A stretch of 64,000 nucleotides of DNA. It comes from Agapanthus africanus (taxonomy: Eukaryota > Streptophyta > Magnoliopsida > Asparagales > Amaryllidaceae). The notes beneath the pieces are model-generated. The model searched no databases and was not told the origin of the DNA. It saw nothing but the letters and a program-made list of their open reading frames with translations. This document shows positions 1 to 12,871 of the stretch, piece after piece (within the stretch, counting starts at the first letter, position 1; each line of letters starts with the position of its first letter). The stretch covers positions 696,334,761 to 696,398,760 of the forward strand of contig CM057339.1 of NCBI GenBank assembly GCA_030015575.1, in the 5' to 3' direction. The translations under genes and the position numbers were made by a program.

Positions 1-3000
1 GTCTTTTATCATTACCTTCTCTAAGGTTGCGAGGGCTTCTTGGATAAGGAGAGTACACCTGTTACGCTTATTGGATAGTCTTCTTCCAAACCATAAATTG
101 GTGCCAAACGGTAGGGAAGGAAGAAAACCATTTAGTCTAAGGGTGGTGTACAGAATGTAATGAGTAAAGACAAATAAAGGGATTTAGAGAGATGGCAACG
201 AAATATACGGTTATAATCATGAATCTGGATAGTGGAAGAGGTATTACTTGAAATTCCCGGATACCCCTTCGAAACATTTTAATGTTTCAGTTTCTCCGTG
301 CATTGTTAATAGAAAACTGATTTCCCAATTAGATCCTTACTCCAGGGTATGTATTTTACAGGTTTGATTCTCACATCTGTATGGTTTTACAGATGATGAG
401 TGGGAGTAAGTTATAGGGAATTAGGTGATCTGTAAGGTTATTAGGCACTGTCACAAGGGTCTATAAGGCATCAACCATGCCCGATTTAAAATTTAGACGT
501 GCCGAACAACCTAAAGCGAGGATCTTTGCTAGATTATTAAGGTTAAACATGCAAGTAAACAACTTTACAACTAAGATAGAGAGATTACAACCTTTGTAGT
601 CCGCTCCTTCGCTTCATAAGCTCCGAGTAGTAGTCCCTTCGCCGCGATCCATGATCTCCCGGACTCAAGAGAAGCTCCACAACCCGAATGATCCATGCTT
701 GCTTGAAGTCTTCCTATTCTAAGATGATCTACCTTGAAATTTCTTTAACTCAAGCTCTCACTCACTAAACAAGTATTAATGAAGTGAACACCATAATCTA
801 ATTGGCTAGATTAGATAAGGATGATGAAGTAGGATTTATTCTCTCTTTTATTATCAATTTCTCACACTAATCCATCACAAAAGAAAAACCTAGAAAGCTT
901 TTTGAGAGCTCAAGGAAGAAGAAGAAGAATGAATAATCTTTTGTGATGAATAATGAATTGTTATATCATTACAATTGCAACCATGGTTAAGTCAAGAAAG
1001 ACTTAACCATTGTAGAGATTTAACTAGGGTTAAAGGGTGTGGGTTGGGTTAGGAAAATATCTCAAAATATCAACACAAAATATCTTTGCTCAAAACAAAA
1101 GAAAAGCTTCTAGAAGCTTCTAGAAAAGATTAACCCAAATCAAAACCCTAACCATGTTTAATCTCCACTAATCATGTTGCATTTGTAAACATAACTTGTT
1201 ACAATATTATATATCATATATATAATATATTTTTGTAACAAAAGAAAATAATACAATTAACATATATCGCATATATATATATATATATATCAATGTATTA
1301 TCCGGTGAGAAAATGAATCAAAAAAGCGAGCCAATATTAGATAATGTAATGCAATATATCACATATATAATTATACATTAAATTATCGAATCAACACTTG
1401 CCGACAATCCGGCTATTTCTCAAATAACCGACTAATATAAACTGTATCATTTCATCGAATCAACACTTGATCCGATGAACTGGCTATATCACATATACCC
1501 GGCCGATATCAAATATCGTGAGAATAGAATACGGTATCCCATATCGCATTATCCTCGATCCCGCACATATCACATATGTGCTCCTACTCCGTTTTTCCTG
1601 AGTCAAGAAACCTCTGTGTAGGACTCTAAAGAATCGTCAATACGCCGGTAGCAGGTGATGATCATATCAAACAGCCACAAGCTGCAAGCGGTCAGCTAAA
1701 CGTAACAGCCACCCAGGTATTGAGCGATCAGAAGATCAACAACCAAGCCTGTACATTCTCCTGTGAATTCAATCAGTAACACTACCATACAGTCCGGTAT
1801 ATTCGTCTGATATGTCGCATATCCAGTCTAGGGGTGGTATACGTCAGACCCCAGTAACCGATAAGTCGTGTCGATGTGAGGCTCATAACAGGTCGGGAAC
1901 CTACTGATAACACTTACCAGTAGCACTCTATATCCGCCCTGGCCAGGGACTTCCAGTTATAGCCAATCGAACACAGTACAACATCAACTCTCTATACCGG
2001 GAGAGACGAATCCCCTCCTATCGCTCATTGCCTCCATGTGATTCGGGACTGTACCCAAAAGCTACCGTTTTGCACGCCCTCTTGGACGTGGTAAGTTAGA
2101 AATCAAAGCATAGTGGGAATCACACAAGACTCTATGACGATCTCGGGTCTACAGACTAACCTGTACCAAAGTCACCAGAGAACTGCCATCTGACGTGAGA
2201 TATAATACCATCTAGGAGTTCTCGACGAGTCTGTTCAGTGTACCCAGTCTCTATTGAGCACCCGTACACCATCTTCGATATCAAACACTGATGGATATGG
2301 GATCATCCATCGCCCATCATATGGGTCAAGATGCGTATACGCTAGTCTACTCTGGTGTATCGATGCCCTGTCTTCGACACACCCTCGACTAGGAACAGTT
2401 ATAGGATGTACTCGTCGACTACCCTGGCACCACTATTATGATCTCATCATAGTCCTAGTAGTCGAGTACATATCGTAAGGGCTTTATCAACATGTGAGAA
2501 CAAGACAGTAAACTAATACAAGTCAACATGTTAAGATAAAGTGAAACCAAATAGCATATTATTATGACGAGCAAAAAGTCCTCTCTATATATATCCAAGC
2601 ATCCACGATAATATACATTATATGTACAACAATGGCCTCTAGGGCATATATATAACTAACATGATCATCGTCATTATATCAGGATTTTTTGTAATTGGTG
2701 ATATTTGAGGAAAACGCCTGGGTTTTTGCCGGATGGCAAATATTTGGTTTTGAATATCCGTTGCTATGCACCAATTCCAAATTGATATATCTGTACGTTT
2801 ATTTTATAAAGTGATATATAACTTTTTGAAATTATGTTTATGACATTTGCCTATATCATTTGATGGTTAGGTAAGGAGCATAAAACAGCGGTGTAATTCT
2901 TTTTAACCATAAGTACAGTTTTCAACCTATGATGCACAGGGTTTGAGTTATTCAACTCAGGGGACTTATACAAAGTATTTTATGTTGTCCAGTGTCTATT

Positions 3001-3815
3001 AGGACCAAGGGGTTGGTCCTCGTACTATATTCTGTTTACTTGTGACTTCTCCAGTTTAGACAAGTATTTCGTAGAAATACAAGGTCCAAGTTTTGAGAAG
3101 TTATAGGTACAAGAATAAAGTAGAGAACCATGTGTTGCAAGTATCAGGATTCTTCAAGATGATCAAAGATGTAGATACTTATGTTTGGTATTTAGTTGAT
3201 AGTAATAGTGTTGAGAACTTGCTTCTCTTTCAGGTTACTCATATCTGGATGCACTCCTAAGTTGAGTAATGATGATCGGCCTCTCTCCATTTTTTTGACA
3301 TTCACTGGAGGCAGCTGCATGATTTGAATCTGGTTCCAATTAAATCAGTGCCTCTGTTTCTTTATTGTATATAGAATGGTTCATATCTTAACGATGTTAA
3401 GGTATATGGAGTTGTCCGGCTTATACTTAAAACCAGACTCTGGATAACTCAAGGCATGTTTCTGTAATGGCAGTTTGTAGGTTAACCAGGCTATGACGAG
3501 GGTTAACTTTCTACCATCTGAAAGATCAATAATGATATTTTTCTTGACTCGCCACAGTTTTACTAAAATGGACTTTTTCATAAAACAGTAATGGGGGTAT
3601 GGTAAAACTGGAAGTGATTCCAGAACCACAGAAGATTACTGAAAATCTAATAAGAACCTAAAGATTCAATCGAGTTTGGCATTCCATTACCCACTCAGCA
3701 GATATGGTGGGTAACCTCAGACGCCCGAGAGGTACTTCGGTATCCTCAAGGACGGTGACAGGGAGGTTCTTGTTTACCCAGACTTGACATTATTGTTGTT
3801 CCAGACTATGATTTG
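1..3815 (+). mobile_element. Internal fragment of a CopB-type copia element (B'), interrupted by a solo LTR
   Basis: Bases 1-430 match the internal region of element B at about 37231-37680, and bases 2662-3815 match B at about 37660-38810, in the same order and orientation. The two parts were continuous before LTR D landed between them. The sequence is pol-derived but full of stops, like the equivalent parts of B and of C on the minus strand. Similarity to B ends abruptly near 3815, and no LTR follows, so the right side is truncated. The left side runs out of the window. No open frame worth calling survives; the short open stretches on either strand are chance. Confidence 0.8.
431..2661 (-). 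mobile_element. Solo LTR D, CopA/CopE-related
   Basis: The block is 2231 bp. On the plus strand it begins TGTAAGG and ends ATAACTAACA, which is the reverse of an LTR starting TGTTAGTTAT. It is flanked by the 5 bp duplication TGATC (426-430 and 2662-2666), and the B' sequence resumes exactly after it. It carries the blocks shared by all LTRs here, such as the reverse of GACGAGTCTTTAGAGTCC (one base changed) near 1621-1640, and an (AT)n run near 1270-1290. There is no internal domain, so this is the usual product of recombination between the two LTRs of a full element. Confidence 0.88.
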
Positions 3816-4180
3816 AGTTTAGGGTAATTTTCACAATTTTTTTTGGCCCAGACACTTAAACCTATTGCTTTTGAAATCTAAGGACTTAGATCCATTTTCC
3901 TTTCTTTTTTATAAACCTAACCCATTTTATATAGATATATAAATAACCTAATTTCTCGTGCACCCGTGCAAAAACCTAATAAAAAGTAAATAAAGATTTA
4001 ATAATAAATTTTTATATGAAGATATCTAATTACTAAAAATAATTACAGAATAGACCTCTATAAATCTTATTTATGTTCTCATATACATGGTACACCTAAA
4101 ATAAAATCTATCATTTTTCTAGTCCTTGAGTTATGCTGATTTGTAAATTAGTTTAAATAATATATTCATCTATATCACTC
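3816..4180. other. AT-rich spacer, nothing recognised
   Basis: This is AT-rich sequence between the broken end of B' and the GC-richer transposon-gene region. I see no open frame, terminal repeat, tandem repeat or RNA gene. Confidence 0.5.
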
Positions 4181-4931
4181 TTTGATGGAGGTTGTGATCT
4201 CCTTCAGATATTGTCCTCCGTCGATCCTGTGATGGCGGTCTTTAACGGTTGAGATTTGGTTTGGAAGTTGTTGAGCGTGTGGATCTCAATAGGTTGGTGT
4301 TGATGCTGAGCTATCTGCAAAGGAAGCCCCACGGTGGGCGCCATTAGCCCCCCCTCTCGTTTCAACCTATTCATGGATCGGGTCGAGAGTGACCTGCTCG
4401 GTTTTTCTTCTACTCAGTTTGGCGCCGAGAATCATAATGTGGATCGCCCGGAAACGACATGGCATTTGGCGGTTGCGTCGTTTCTATTTTTAGGCCCACG
4501 TGTCATCTCGTCGTGCACCTGAATCTTCGCGCGTTCCCCATTGGCGTCAGCGGATCAGTGAAATGATTGTGCTTTAAAGAAGGGGCGCTATTTCAGTCGA
4601 TTCGTCAGTTGGGATACGGGGCACGTGTCGGACGTCGGTTGGCGGGAGAGGCATGCCGTCTTTGACTCCTGCAATCGAAGAGACGTCCCCAATGGTCGAC
4701 CGCTACGTAGAGCTTTTACTACCGCTTAGGCGCGACGTTTGGTTTTGGCGGGAATCAATCTGGGCTATAGGATGTTCCCTTTTGGGGTGCATAAATAGGA
4801 GGGGACCATCCTAGGGCCGACACTTCGCCCTAATTCTCTCTCGTTGTTCAAGATTGCTTAGCATGCCTCCGTTTAGATCGGATCTTCTATTGATCTTTCC
4901 TCGGTGAGTCCCATTCTTTGAATCGGGTTAG
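4181..4931 (+). promoter_or_regulatory. 5' flank and promoter region of the transposon-type gene
   Basis: A GC-richer stretch ends in a TATA-like element, GCATAAATAGG, at 4789-4799, about 130 bp before the first ATG at 4932. Further upstream is a GC-rich palindromic run, CCCCACGGTGGGCGCC, near 4327-4342. I assign the region as promoter from the TATA spacing only; no LTR boundary was found. Confidence 0.5.
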
Positions 4932-7071
4932 ATGTCTTCCTCCGAGGATTCTATAGATGTTGTAAGGGTAGAGTCGGACGATGAGGCTCTAGTTGCTGGG
5001 GCCGAGTCTAGTGGGTCTTCCTCCTCTTCGTCTTCAGATAACCAAAAGGGTTCTTCTTCTTCTTTGTCTTCTGTGTCGGGTTCACCCCCTTGAGTCAGGG
5101 CCGCCCTTTTCACTTGCCGTGGGGCGGCGATAAGGGCTCCCAAGGTGCGCATCGGGAACACCCGTGATGCGCCCTCCGTCTTAAAGAGTTTGGACAAGCT
5201 TTCCGACATTCGGGCTCGATTCTATATCCCCTCTAGCTATTCACTCCGATTAGCCAGAGAGGGTGAGTGGGCATACCAGGTGCAGGGCATGAAGATTGCT
5301 CTATACCTGGAAGCATTACGGGCAGGAATGCGTCTTCCCTTCTCACCCGAGGTTTGTGAGGTGCTTCATTGCTTCCATCTAACCCCGGGCCATCTAGCGC
5401 CGAACTCATGGAGAATTCTCTTCGGGTTTCTGGTCCGGTTAAAACTTGATCAGATCCCCTTTAGTTTGACCCTCCTCTTGTATTTTATTTGCTATAAAAA
5501 TCACTCCGGCATCAGCAAGGAAGAGCCAAGTTGGGTGTATTTTTCGTTTAAAAAACATAATAGTGGGGCAGCCCGGTCGGGGGTAGTGGTTGTCCCTTCT
5601 TCCATCTATGAATGGAAGGAGAAGTACGTATTCGTCTGGCCACCGGAGGATAAGAATTGGCCTTTGCCCATACAGTGGCACAGGGCCAACTGCCCGAGGG
5701 CGAAGCAGTCGACCTCCCTCGAGGTGAGGGTGGTGTCCCTATGGGAACCGATCCATTGGGCTGACATCTTGCTTTCCGAGCAGGCACTGAGCTGGGATGG
5801 GCTCAGTCCTGCTCTTTTTCTGGGTAAGTTAGCGCTTTCGACGATCTGTTTAGACTTTACTAAATTTACTTTGCCATTTCAGTGTCGCTAACCCCCTTTG
5901 TTTGTGTGTGTTGTTTTTTGTAGAGCCTATGGACCGATCAAAAATCCTAGCCGCCATAGCCGCCAAGACCCAAGGAAGGAAGGCTGGGGCACATGCTCGT
6001 CCCACCCCGGTTCGAGCTCAGCCCCGAGACAAACACTTCCGCCCAAACCTTCCACAGCACCTCCAGTCCGGGAGGAGCGCCGTGGGGGGGTCAGAAGCAC
6101 GTGCGGGACCCGGTGCCCCGGGCGAGGGAGGAGGAGCCCGCCAAGGTTCCCCTCAAGAGACAGAAGCAGGTAGTCTCTCAGCCACCCCTACCGGGATTCT
6201 AGTGCAGGAGAGAGATTTCTGCATTGAGGTTCCCTCGGGGCTATCTGTGGCCGACAGCTTGCTGGAGGACATAGAGGCGGCAGTCGGGATGAAGATTCCA
6301 TGGGGAACTATGAAGGCCCAAGTGGCCGCAATAGCGAAGGAGGCCGTTCAGGTCGGTATCTAGACTTTCTTAAAAATTCCTTAAGTTTTATTTCCTCGAT
6401 TTTTAGCTTTTTAACACGTTTGTTGTCTCCCTCAGGACCTTCATCACTGTGCTCTCCTCGTCGCCAAGGAATCCGAGGAAGTATCCTCGGCCATGAAAAA
6501 GACGGGAGAATCCTCCTCGCGGGAGGAAGAACTTCGCCTCCAACTGCAGCAGGCGAAGGAGAAGGCAGCTATCCTCGACTCTCGATTGGTCGCTGAGGGG
6601 CTGACGAACTCTAAGCTGAAGGAGTCTCATCGGCTCCTGGACGAGTCCAACCAGGCTATCCAAGCCAAGTTGGAAGAGATGAACAGCCACTACAACGCGA
6701 TGAAGAAGTCGAGGTATACCCCTAAGAGGGATGTTCGGGTGGCTATAGACGTGGTGAAACTCTCCAAGAACTGGGCGACGAAAGCCGTAGAGGGATACAA
6801 GGCGTCCGATCAATTTTACACCGATCTCGCCGAGTCCGCGGCCGTCGTGTGGCACAGCGCCCTAGACGCCATCAAGAAGTCTATGCCGGGGTTCGCCGAC
6901 TGCGAGCTCCGCGCCAAGTACCCCCTGGCCGAGGAAGCACCGTAAGGGGAATTCACCGAGGCGGCCGTTGGGGGCGAGGCTGTCAGCGGAAGCGCTGACC
7001 TCGAGGTCGCAGTTTTGGTCCTCGATGGCGGCATCGAGCAGGGTAAGATCCCGGCCAAGAGGGCGGCCTGA
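4932..7071 (+). pseudogene. Plant 'putative gypsy-type transposon' protein, three exons, two in-frame stops
   Basis: Exon 1 (4932-5823) starts MSSSEDSIDVVRVESDDEAL, an acidic and serine-rich head. A TGA at 5091-5093 interrupts it, and the same frame then reads through a conserved-looking core (FYIPSSYSLRLAREGEWAYQ and onward, about residues 95-290). That core resembles the plant family known as putative gypsy type transposon (Pfam Transposase_28); this is recall, not a search. Intron 1 is 5824-5923 (G|GTAAGT to TTTTTTGTAG) and joins in frame to EPMDRSKIL. Intron 2 is 6352-6435 (CAG|GTCGGT to CCCTCAG), phase 0. Exon 3 has a coiled-coil stretch (EEELRLQLQQAKEKAAILDS) and ends at TAA 6943-6945, but the frame stays open for 41 more codons to TGA at 7069-7071, as if the TAA were a second mutation. 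A G-run near 6085-6092 may hide a frameshift in the low-complexity linker. The protein's function is unknown; it is probably carried by a transposon. Confidence 0.7.
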
Positions 7072-7367
7072 GATTTCCTCCCTTGAAGATTTTTTCTTTC
7101 TTTTTTTTTCTTCTTTTTTTTTATAAAAATTTTTGCAAGCCTCCGGGCATTTTTGTAAGGCTGGGGAGCCCACAATACCTTTGTACACAATTTTAATCAT
7201 GAATAAAGTGTACTATTTCTTCGCTCAGATATCTGATCAATCTGCAAGTATTTTAGCTCGTATACTTTTCATTATTCGAATCTTTATTCTGCAAGTATTT
7301 ATAGCTCGTAAGTATCTTTATCTTGCTAGTGTAAGGCCGGTGTCCACCCTTTCTGGATGACGATCGT
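7072..7367 (+). other. 3' untranslated region of the transposon-type gene
   Basis: A long pyrimidine tract (about 7085-7122) is followed by a possible polyadenylation signal, AATAAAG, near 7201. No other feature is visible. Confidence 0.45.
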
Positions 7368-7580
7368 TCATCGAGTCTGAATCGAACGATAGCCAAGTGT
7401 AGGAAGGTCGGCATCCTCCCTTTTCCTGGAGTCGAGATTGCGATCGCGCGTCGAGTATGAACCGATTGATAACCAAGTGGTGGAAGGTCGGTATCCTCTT
7501 TTTCCCTGGAGTCGAGGTGGCGATAACGCATCGAGTATGAACCGATTGATAGCCAAGTGTAGGAAGGTCGGAATCACTTG
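7368..7580. repeat. Three tandem copies of a ~70 bp unit
   Basis: Units share AACGATAGCCAAGTGTAGGA or close variants (AACCGATTGATAGCCAAGTG), then AGGTCGG, a short TC-rich stretch and CTGGAGTCGAG. Three diverged copies lie head to tail directly before the larger 87 bp array. Confidence 0.75.
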
Positions 7581-9245
7581 ATTCTACCCAGCTGCCTCGT
7601 GGTGTGGGCTTTAGATCCGCGGTGTTGTTGGTAGGAAGCTACCCACTACGGATGGACCGAGCAGGAAGCTACTTGGTGGCCTAGTGAAGAGGGTTTTTGA
7701 TCCACAGCGTTGTTGGGCAGGAATCTACCCACTGCGGATGGATCGAGCAGGAAACTACTCGGTGGCCTCGTGAGGATGCTTTTGATCCACAGCGTGGTTG
7801 GGCAGGAAGCTACCCACTGAGGATGGACCGAGCAGGAAACTACTCGGTGGCCTTGTGAGGAGGGCTTCTGATCCACATCGCTATTTGGCAGGAAGCTACC
7901 CGCTGCGGATGGACCGAGTAAGAAGCTATTCGGTGGCCTCGTGAGGAGGGCTTTTAGATCCATAGTGTTTTTGGACAGGAAGCTACCCGCTGCGGATGGA
8001 CCGAGCAGGATGCTACTCGGTGGCCTCGTGATGATGGCTTTTAAATCCACAGCGTTGTTGGGTAAGAAGCTACCCAGTGCAGATGGACCGAGCAGGAAGC
8101 TACTCGGTGGCCTCGTGAGGCGGGCTTCTGATCCACAACGTTGTTGGGCAGGAAGCTACCCGCTACGGATGGATCGAGCAGGAAACTACTCGGTGGCCTC
8201 GTGAGGAGGGCTTTTGATCCACAGCGTTGTTGGGCAGGAAGCTACCCGCTGCGGATAGACCAAGCAGGAAAATACTCGGTGACCTCGTGAAGAGGGCTTC
8301 TGACCCACAGTATTGTTGGGCAGGAAGCTACCCGCTGAAGATGGACCGAACAGGAAACTACTTGGTGGCCTCGTAAGGAGTGCTTTTAGATCCACAGTAT
8401 CGTTGGGCAGGAAGCTACTCGCTGTGGATAGACCAAGCAGGAAGCTACTCGGTGGCCTCATGATGAGGGCTTTTGATCGACAGCGTTGTTGGGCAGGAAG
8501 CTACCCACTGCAGATGGACCGAGCAGGAAGCTACTCGGTACCCTCGTGAGGAGGGCTTTTGATCCTCAGCGTTATTGGACAGGAAGTTACCCACTACGGA
8601 TGGACTGTGCAAGAAGCTACTCGGTGGACTCGTGGTGAGGGCTTTTGGTCCATGGCATTATTGGGCAGGAAATTACCCGCTGCGGATGGACCGAGCAGGA
8701 AGCTAGTCGGTGGCCTCACGAGGAGGGCTTTTGATCCACAACGTTGTTGGGAAGGAAGTTACCCGCTGTGGATGGACCGAGCAGGAAACTACTCGGTGGA
8801 CTCGTGAGGAAGGCTTTTGATCCACAGCGTTGTTGGGCAGGAAGCTACTCGCTGCGGATGGACTGAGCAGGAAACTACTCGGTGGCCTCGTGGGGAGGGC
8901 TTCTGATCCACAGTGTTGTTCGGCAGGAAGCTACCCACTGTAGATGGACCGAGCAGGAAACTACTCGGGTCCTTATGAGGAGGGCTTTTGATCCACAGCG
9001 TTGTTGGGCAGGAAGCAGCCCGCTGCAGATGGACCGAGAAGGAAACTACTCGGTGCCTCATGAGGAAGGCTTCTGTCCACAGCGTTGTTGCGCAGGAGGC
9101 TACCCGCTGCGGATGGACCGAGCAGGAAACTACCCGGTGGCCTCTTGAGGAGGTCTTTTAGATCCACACCGTTATTGGGCAGCAAGTTACCCGCTGCGGA
9201 TGGACCGAGCAGGAAGCTACTCGGTCGCCTTGTGAGGAAGGCTTT
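7581..9245. repeat. Minisatellite: about 19 copies of an 86-88 bp unit
   Basis: Each unit reads roughly GGCCTCGTGAGGAGGGCTTT, then TGATCCACAGCGTTGTTGGG, CAGGAAGCTACCCGCTGCGG, ATGGACCGAGCAGGAAACTA and CTCGGT. Inside a unit the words CAGGAAGCTACCCGCTGCGG and CAGGAAACTACTCGGT are half-repeats of each other. Copies differ by scattered substitutions and small indels. Because 87 is a multiple of three, long repetitive open frames appear on both strands by chance. It follows the transposon-type gene and was probably carried with it. Confidence 0.9.
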
Positions 9246-9300
9246 GTTAACTCTCTAGTGTCTTCTTGGGGCGTCGTTCAACCTCCCTTGACCCGTAAAG

Positions 9301-10084
9301 TGCTGGGTTCACTTAGCACCCCCGCTATATTTCGGCAAGCATCAATTATGCAACTTTATAAAATCTAGGGTGCCGAGCGAGCCTGACCAAGGATCTAACT
9401 AGAGAATTAGGGTTTATAAAGCATGTAAACAGCTTTACACTAAGTGAAATAGGAATACAAACTTTGTAGACTGGTCCTTCACTTCTAAATCTCCGTGTGG
9501 TAGTCCCTTAGCTCTAAGTAGTGGTGTCCCAGACTCTCCTTAGGCTCCACTAGGCGAAAGGAACGAGCTTACTCAAGGATCTTCGAGGCCGAAAATGATC
9601 TACGTTGAAGAATCTCTAACTCAAGCTATCTCTTCACTAATTAATGGATTAGTGAAGCAAACAACCTATAATAAATGGTTAGTTTGGTATAAATTGATGA
9701 AGTAGGAATTTTGCTAACTTTAGAATTATTTTTCTCTTATACTTTTTCACTTCACTAGAAATCAAGAAAAGAAAAAAGAGATGAAGAAGAGGCTCAAGTG
9801 ATGAACCATGGGTGAGAAAATATCTCAATGATATTTGTAGAGACTTAACCATGGCTAAAGATAATGGTTTGGTTAATAAATATCTAGAGTAAAACAAAAT
9901 TAGTGGACTTAAGACAAGGCTTCTACATGCTTCCATAAGCATCTTAGTCATGCTAATTTCCACCTAATTTTGATTTTTTTCTTAATAATTAATCACCCAA
10001 ATTATCTTTAGTTAGGTATGAGTCTTATACACCCAAGTCCAATGTATCATCTAGCATGACACAAAAATAAATGCATTAATATAT

Positions 10085-10118
<34 letters not shown>

Positions 10119-11490
10119 AATGTATTAGTAGAAAAGAAATTCTTAAGTGAGCTAATATTAGTTAATATATTAATATATCAAATATATAATTATATATTAA
10201 ATTATTAAATCAACACTTGATTTAATAAACTGGCTATATCACATACAACCGACTAATATCATTTATATGTATATAAATTATACATACAACAAATTATTGA
10301 ATCAACACTTGATTAAATAATCCGGTTATATATAACCTATATCGCGAGATTAGAATACTGTATCATATACAAGTATCAATCTCAGTCCCGTACATATCAC
10401 ATATGTGCCCTACATCGTTTCACTTGAGCCAGGAAACCTCTATGTAGGACTCTAAAGACTCTTCAATACGTCAGCAGTAGGTAATGATCATATCAGTTAC
10501 CCACAAGCCGTCATTGGTACTAGATGGACGTAATGGCTACCCAGGTATTGAGCGATCAAAAGATCAACAAGCAAGATTTTCCATACTCCCGTGAATCCAA
10601 TAAGTAACACTACCGTACAGTCCGGTCTCTTCATCTGATATGTCGCATATCGAGTCTGGGGGTGGTAAACGTCAGACCTTGATAACTTGATAAGTCATGC
10701 CGATGTGAGGCTTATAACGGGCTGAGAAACTACTGATAATACTTACCAGTAAATCTCATCATCAGCCTTGGCCAGGGACTTCCTGTTATGTCCAATCGAG
10801 CATAGCGTAACATCAACCCCCAATACCGGGAGAGACGAAACCACTCCTATCGCTCATTCCCTCCATGTGACTCGGGACTGTACCCAAAACCACCTGTTTG
10901 CACACTCTCTTGAATGTGGTAGAGTGGAAATCAAAACATAGTGGGAATCACACAAGACTCTATGACGATCTCGGGTCTACAGACTAATCTGTACCAATGT
11001 CACCAGAGAAATGCTATCTAATGTTAGGTATAATACCATCTAGGAGTTCTCAGCGAGTCCTGTTCAGTGTACCCAGCCTCCACTGAGCACCCATATACAA
11101 TCTTTGATGTCAAACACTAATGGATATGGGATCATCCATCGCCCATCAAATGGGTCAAGAAACGTATACGCTAGTCTACTCTGGAATATCGATGACCCGT
11201 CTCGATACACCCACGACTAGGAATAATTAAAGGATGAACTTGTAGACTACCCTGGCCCCACTAGTATGATCTGCATCATAATCCTGGTAGTCAAGTACAC
11301 ATCCTAAGGGGTTTATCAACGTGTGAGAGCAAGACAATATCACTATACTAGTCCATATGTTAAGATAAAGAGTAACCATATAGCATACTATCATGTCGAG
11401 CAAGAAAGTCCTCCCTATATATGTCCAAGCATCCATTATAATATACAATCATGTACATTAATTACCTCTACGACATACATACAACTAACA
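9301..11490 (-). repeat. 3' LTR of element E
   Basis: On the plus strand this starts TGCTGGGTTCACTTAGCACC and ends CATACATACAACTAACA, so the sense LTR runs TGTTAGTTGTATG to GGTGCTAAGTGAACCCAGCA. It is followed by the reversed polypurine tract ATCTCCCACTTGCAC at 11491-11505. The partner is 49074-51259, with substitutions and small indels throughout. An (AT)n run lies near 10089-10114. Confidence 0.92.
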
Positions 11491-11505
11491 ATCTCCCACT
11501 TGCAC

Positions 11506-12871
11506 TAAAGCAAATTGTTGTAGTGTCTCATACCCAACATCCCAAAGAGACTCTCAAATTGTATCCACGGGATGGCCTTCGTGAGTGGATCCGCCTGTTA
11601 TTCTTCCTGTCAACTCTCCTGACCTCGATCTCCTGGAGATCAACCATCTCCCTGATCAGGTGATACTGCCTAAGAATATGTCTTTATCACTGATGGGACC
11701 GGGGTTTCTAGGCCAAAGCCACGGCTCCATTGTCATCACAATGGTAGGAACCTCACCAAGTTCATCTCATGAACATCTTCATCCAGACAGCCTCTTTGGT
11801 AGGATCGTTGGTAGCGATGTATTCAGCCATTATCGTCGACTCTGCTACGATATGTAGCTTGGAACTCTTCCAACATATCGTCCCTCCACTGAGGGTAAAG
11901 ACAAAACCCGAGACTGTCTTACAGTCGACCTTATCGCTCTAGAAGCTCGAATCGGTAAAGGTCTCGACATGGAGTTCACCGTTACCATACACCAAGAACA
12001 TTTCTTTAGTCTTTCTCAAGTACTTAAGAATGTTCTTCAAAGCTGTCCAGTGTTTCTCCCCAGGATGTAAGAGGCATCACCCAGATTCTTCAAGGAGAAC
12101 CATTGTGATAAGAAGAGCTGACCGAGTGTAGCATAGGAACATCATTTCCTATCAAGAGTATGCCATCCACGTACAATACGAGGAAGACAACCATATTCTC
12201 TATAACCTTTTTGTATATACAAGGTTTATCTACATTTTCGATGAAGTCAAACTCTTTGACTGCCATAAAAAACAGATGTTCCAACTCCGCGATGCCTACT
12301 TCAATCCGTAGATTGATTTAAGCAGCTTGCACACCTTTCTATTGCTCCCACTGTCTCCAAAACCTTCTGGAAGTGTCATGTACACGCTCTCTTCTAAATC
12401 ACCATTTAGAAAAGCGGTCTTGACGTCCAACTGCCAGATTTCGTAGTCATGGTATGCAGCGATGGCAGGTAGGATTCAAATGGACTTAAGCATAGCCATT
12501 GGAGAAAAGGTTTCATCGTAATCCACACCTGGTCATTGACAAAAACCTTTTGCTACAAGTCTATCTTTGAAAGTCTCAACTTTTCCAACTACACCAAGAA
12601 CCTTCTCAAGATCCACTTGCTCCCGATGGGTTTTACCCCTTAAGGAGCAACTTCCAAAGTCCATACTTTGTTAGTGTTCATGGATTCCATCTTAGATCGC
12701 ATTGCATCCAGCCATTTCACAGAGTCCCCACTTGTGATGTCCTGCTCAAAACTAATTGGGTCATCATCTTCCATGATCCAATCCTCACTCCCACCATGTA
12801 TAAGAAAACCGTAGTATCTCTCAGGTGGATGAGGAACCCTATTAGATCTATGGAGTGGCTGAGGTTCGTTG
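11506..12871 (-). pseudogene. Element E pol remnant, C-terminal half (RT and RNase H)
   Basis: Read on the minus strand, this matches residues from the integrase-RT linker to the end of the A1/A2 Pol, with stops and frameshifts. About 290 bp between RT and RNase H are missing near 12062, by comparison with A2. The active-site region near 12160 reads LVLYVDGILLIGND, so the second catalytic aspartate of YVDD is lost. The last 310 bp (12562-12871) occur a second time at 42228-42537. The segment ends at the CGTTG target duplication of A1 and continues at 44758. Confidence 0.85.

Noticed and set aside
7646-9185. Several 70-134 codon repetitive frames on both strands of the 87 bp array
   Set aside because: The unit is a multiple of three bases, so any stop-free phase repeats; no start context, no other coding sign, and both strands behave alike.
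7581-9245. Array resembling a CRISPR (regular repeats)
   Set aside because: Units are contiguous and diverged with no unique spacers, and the genome is a plant.
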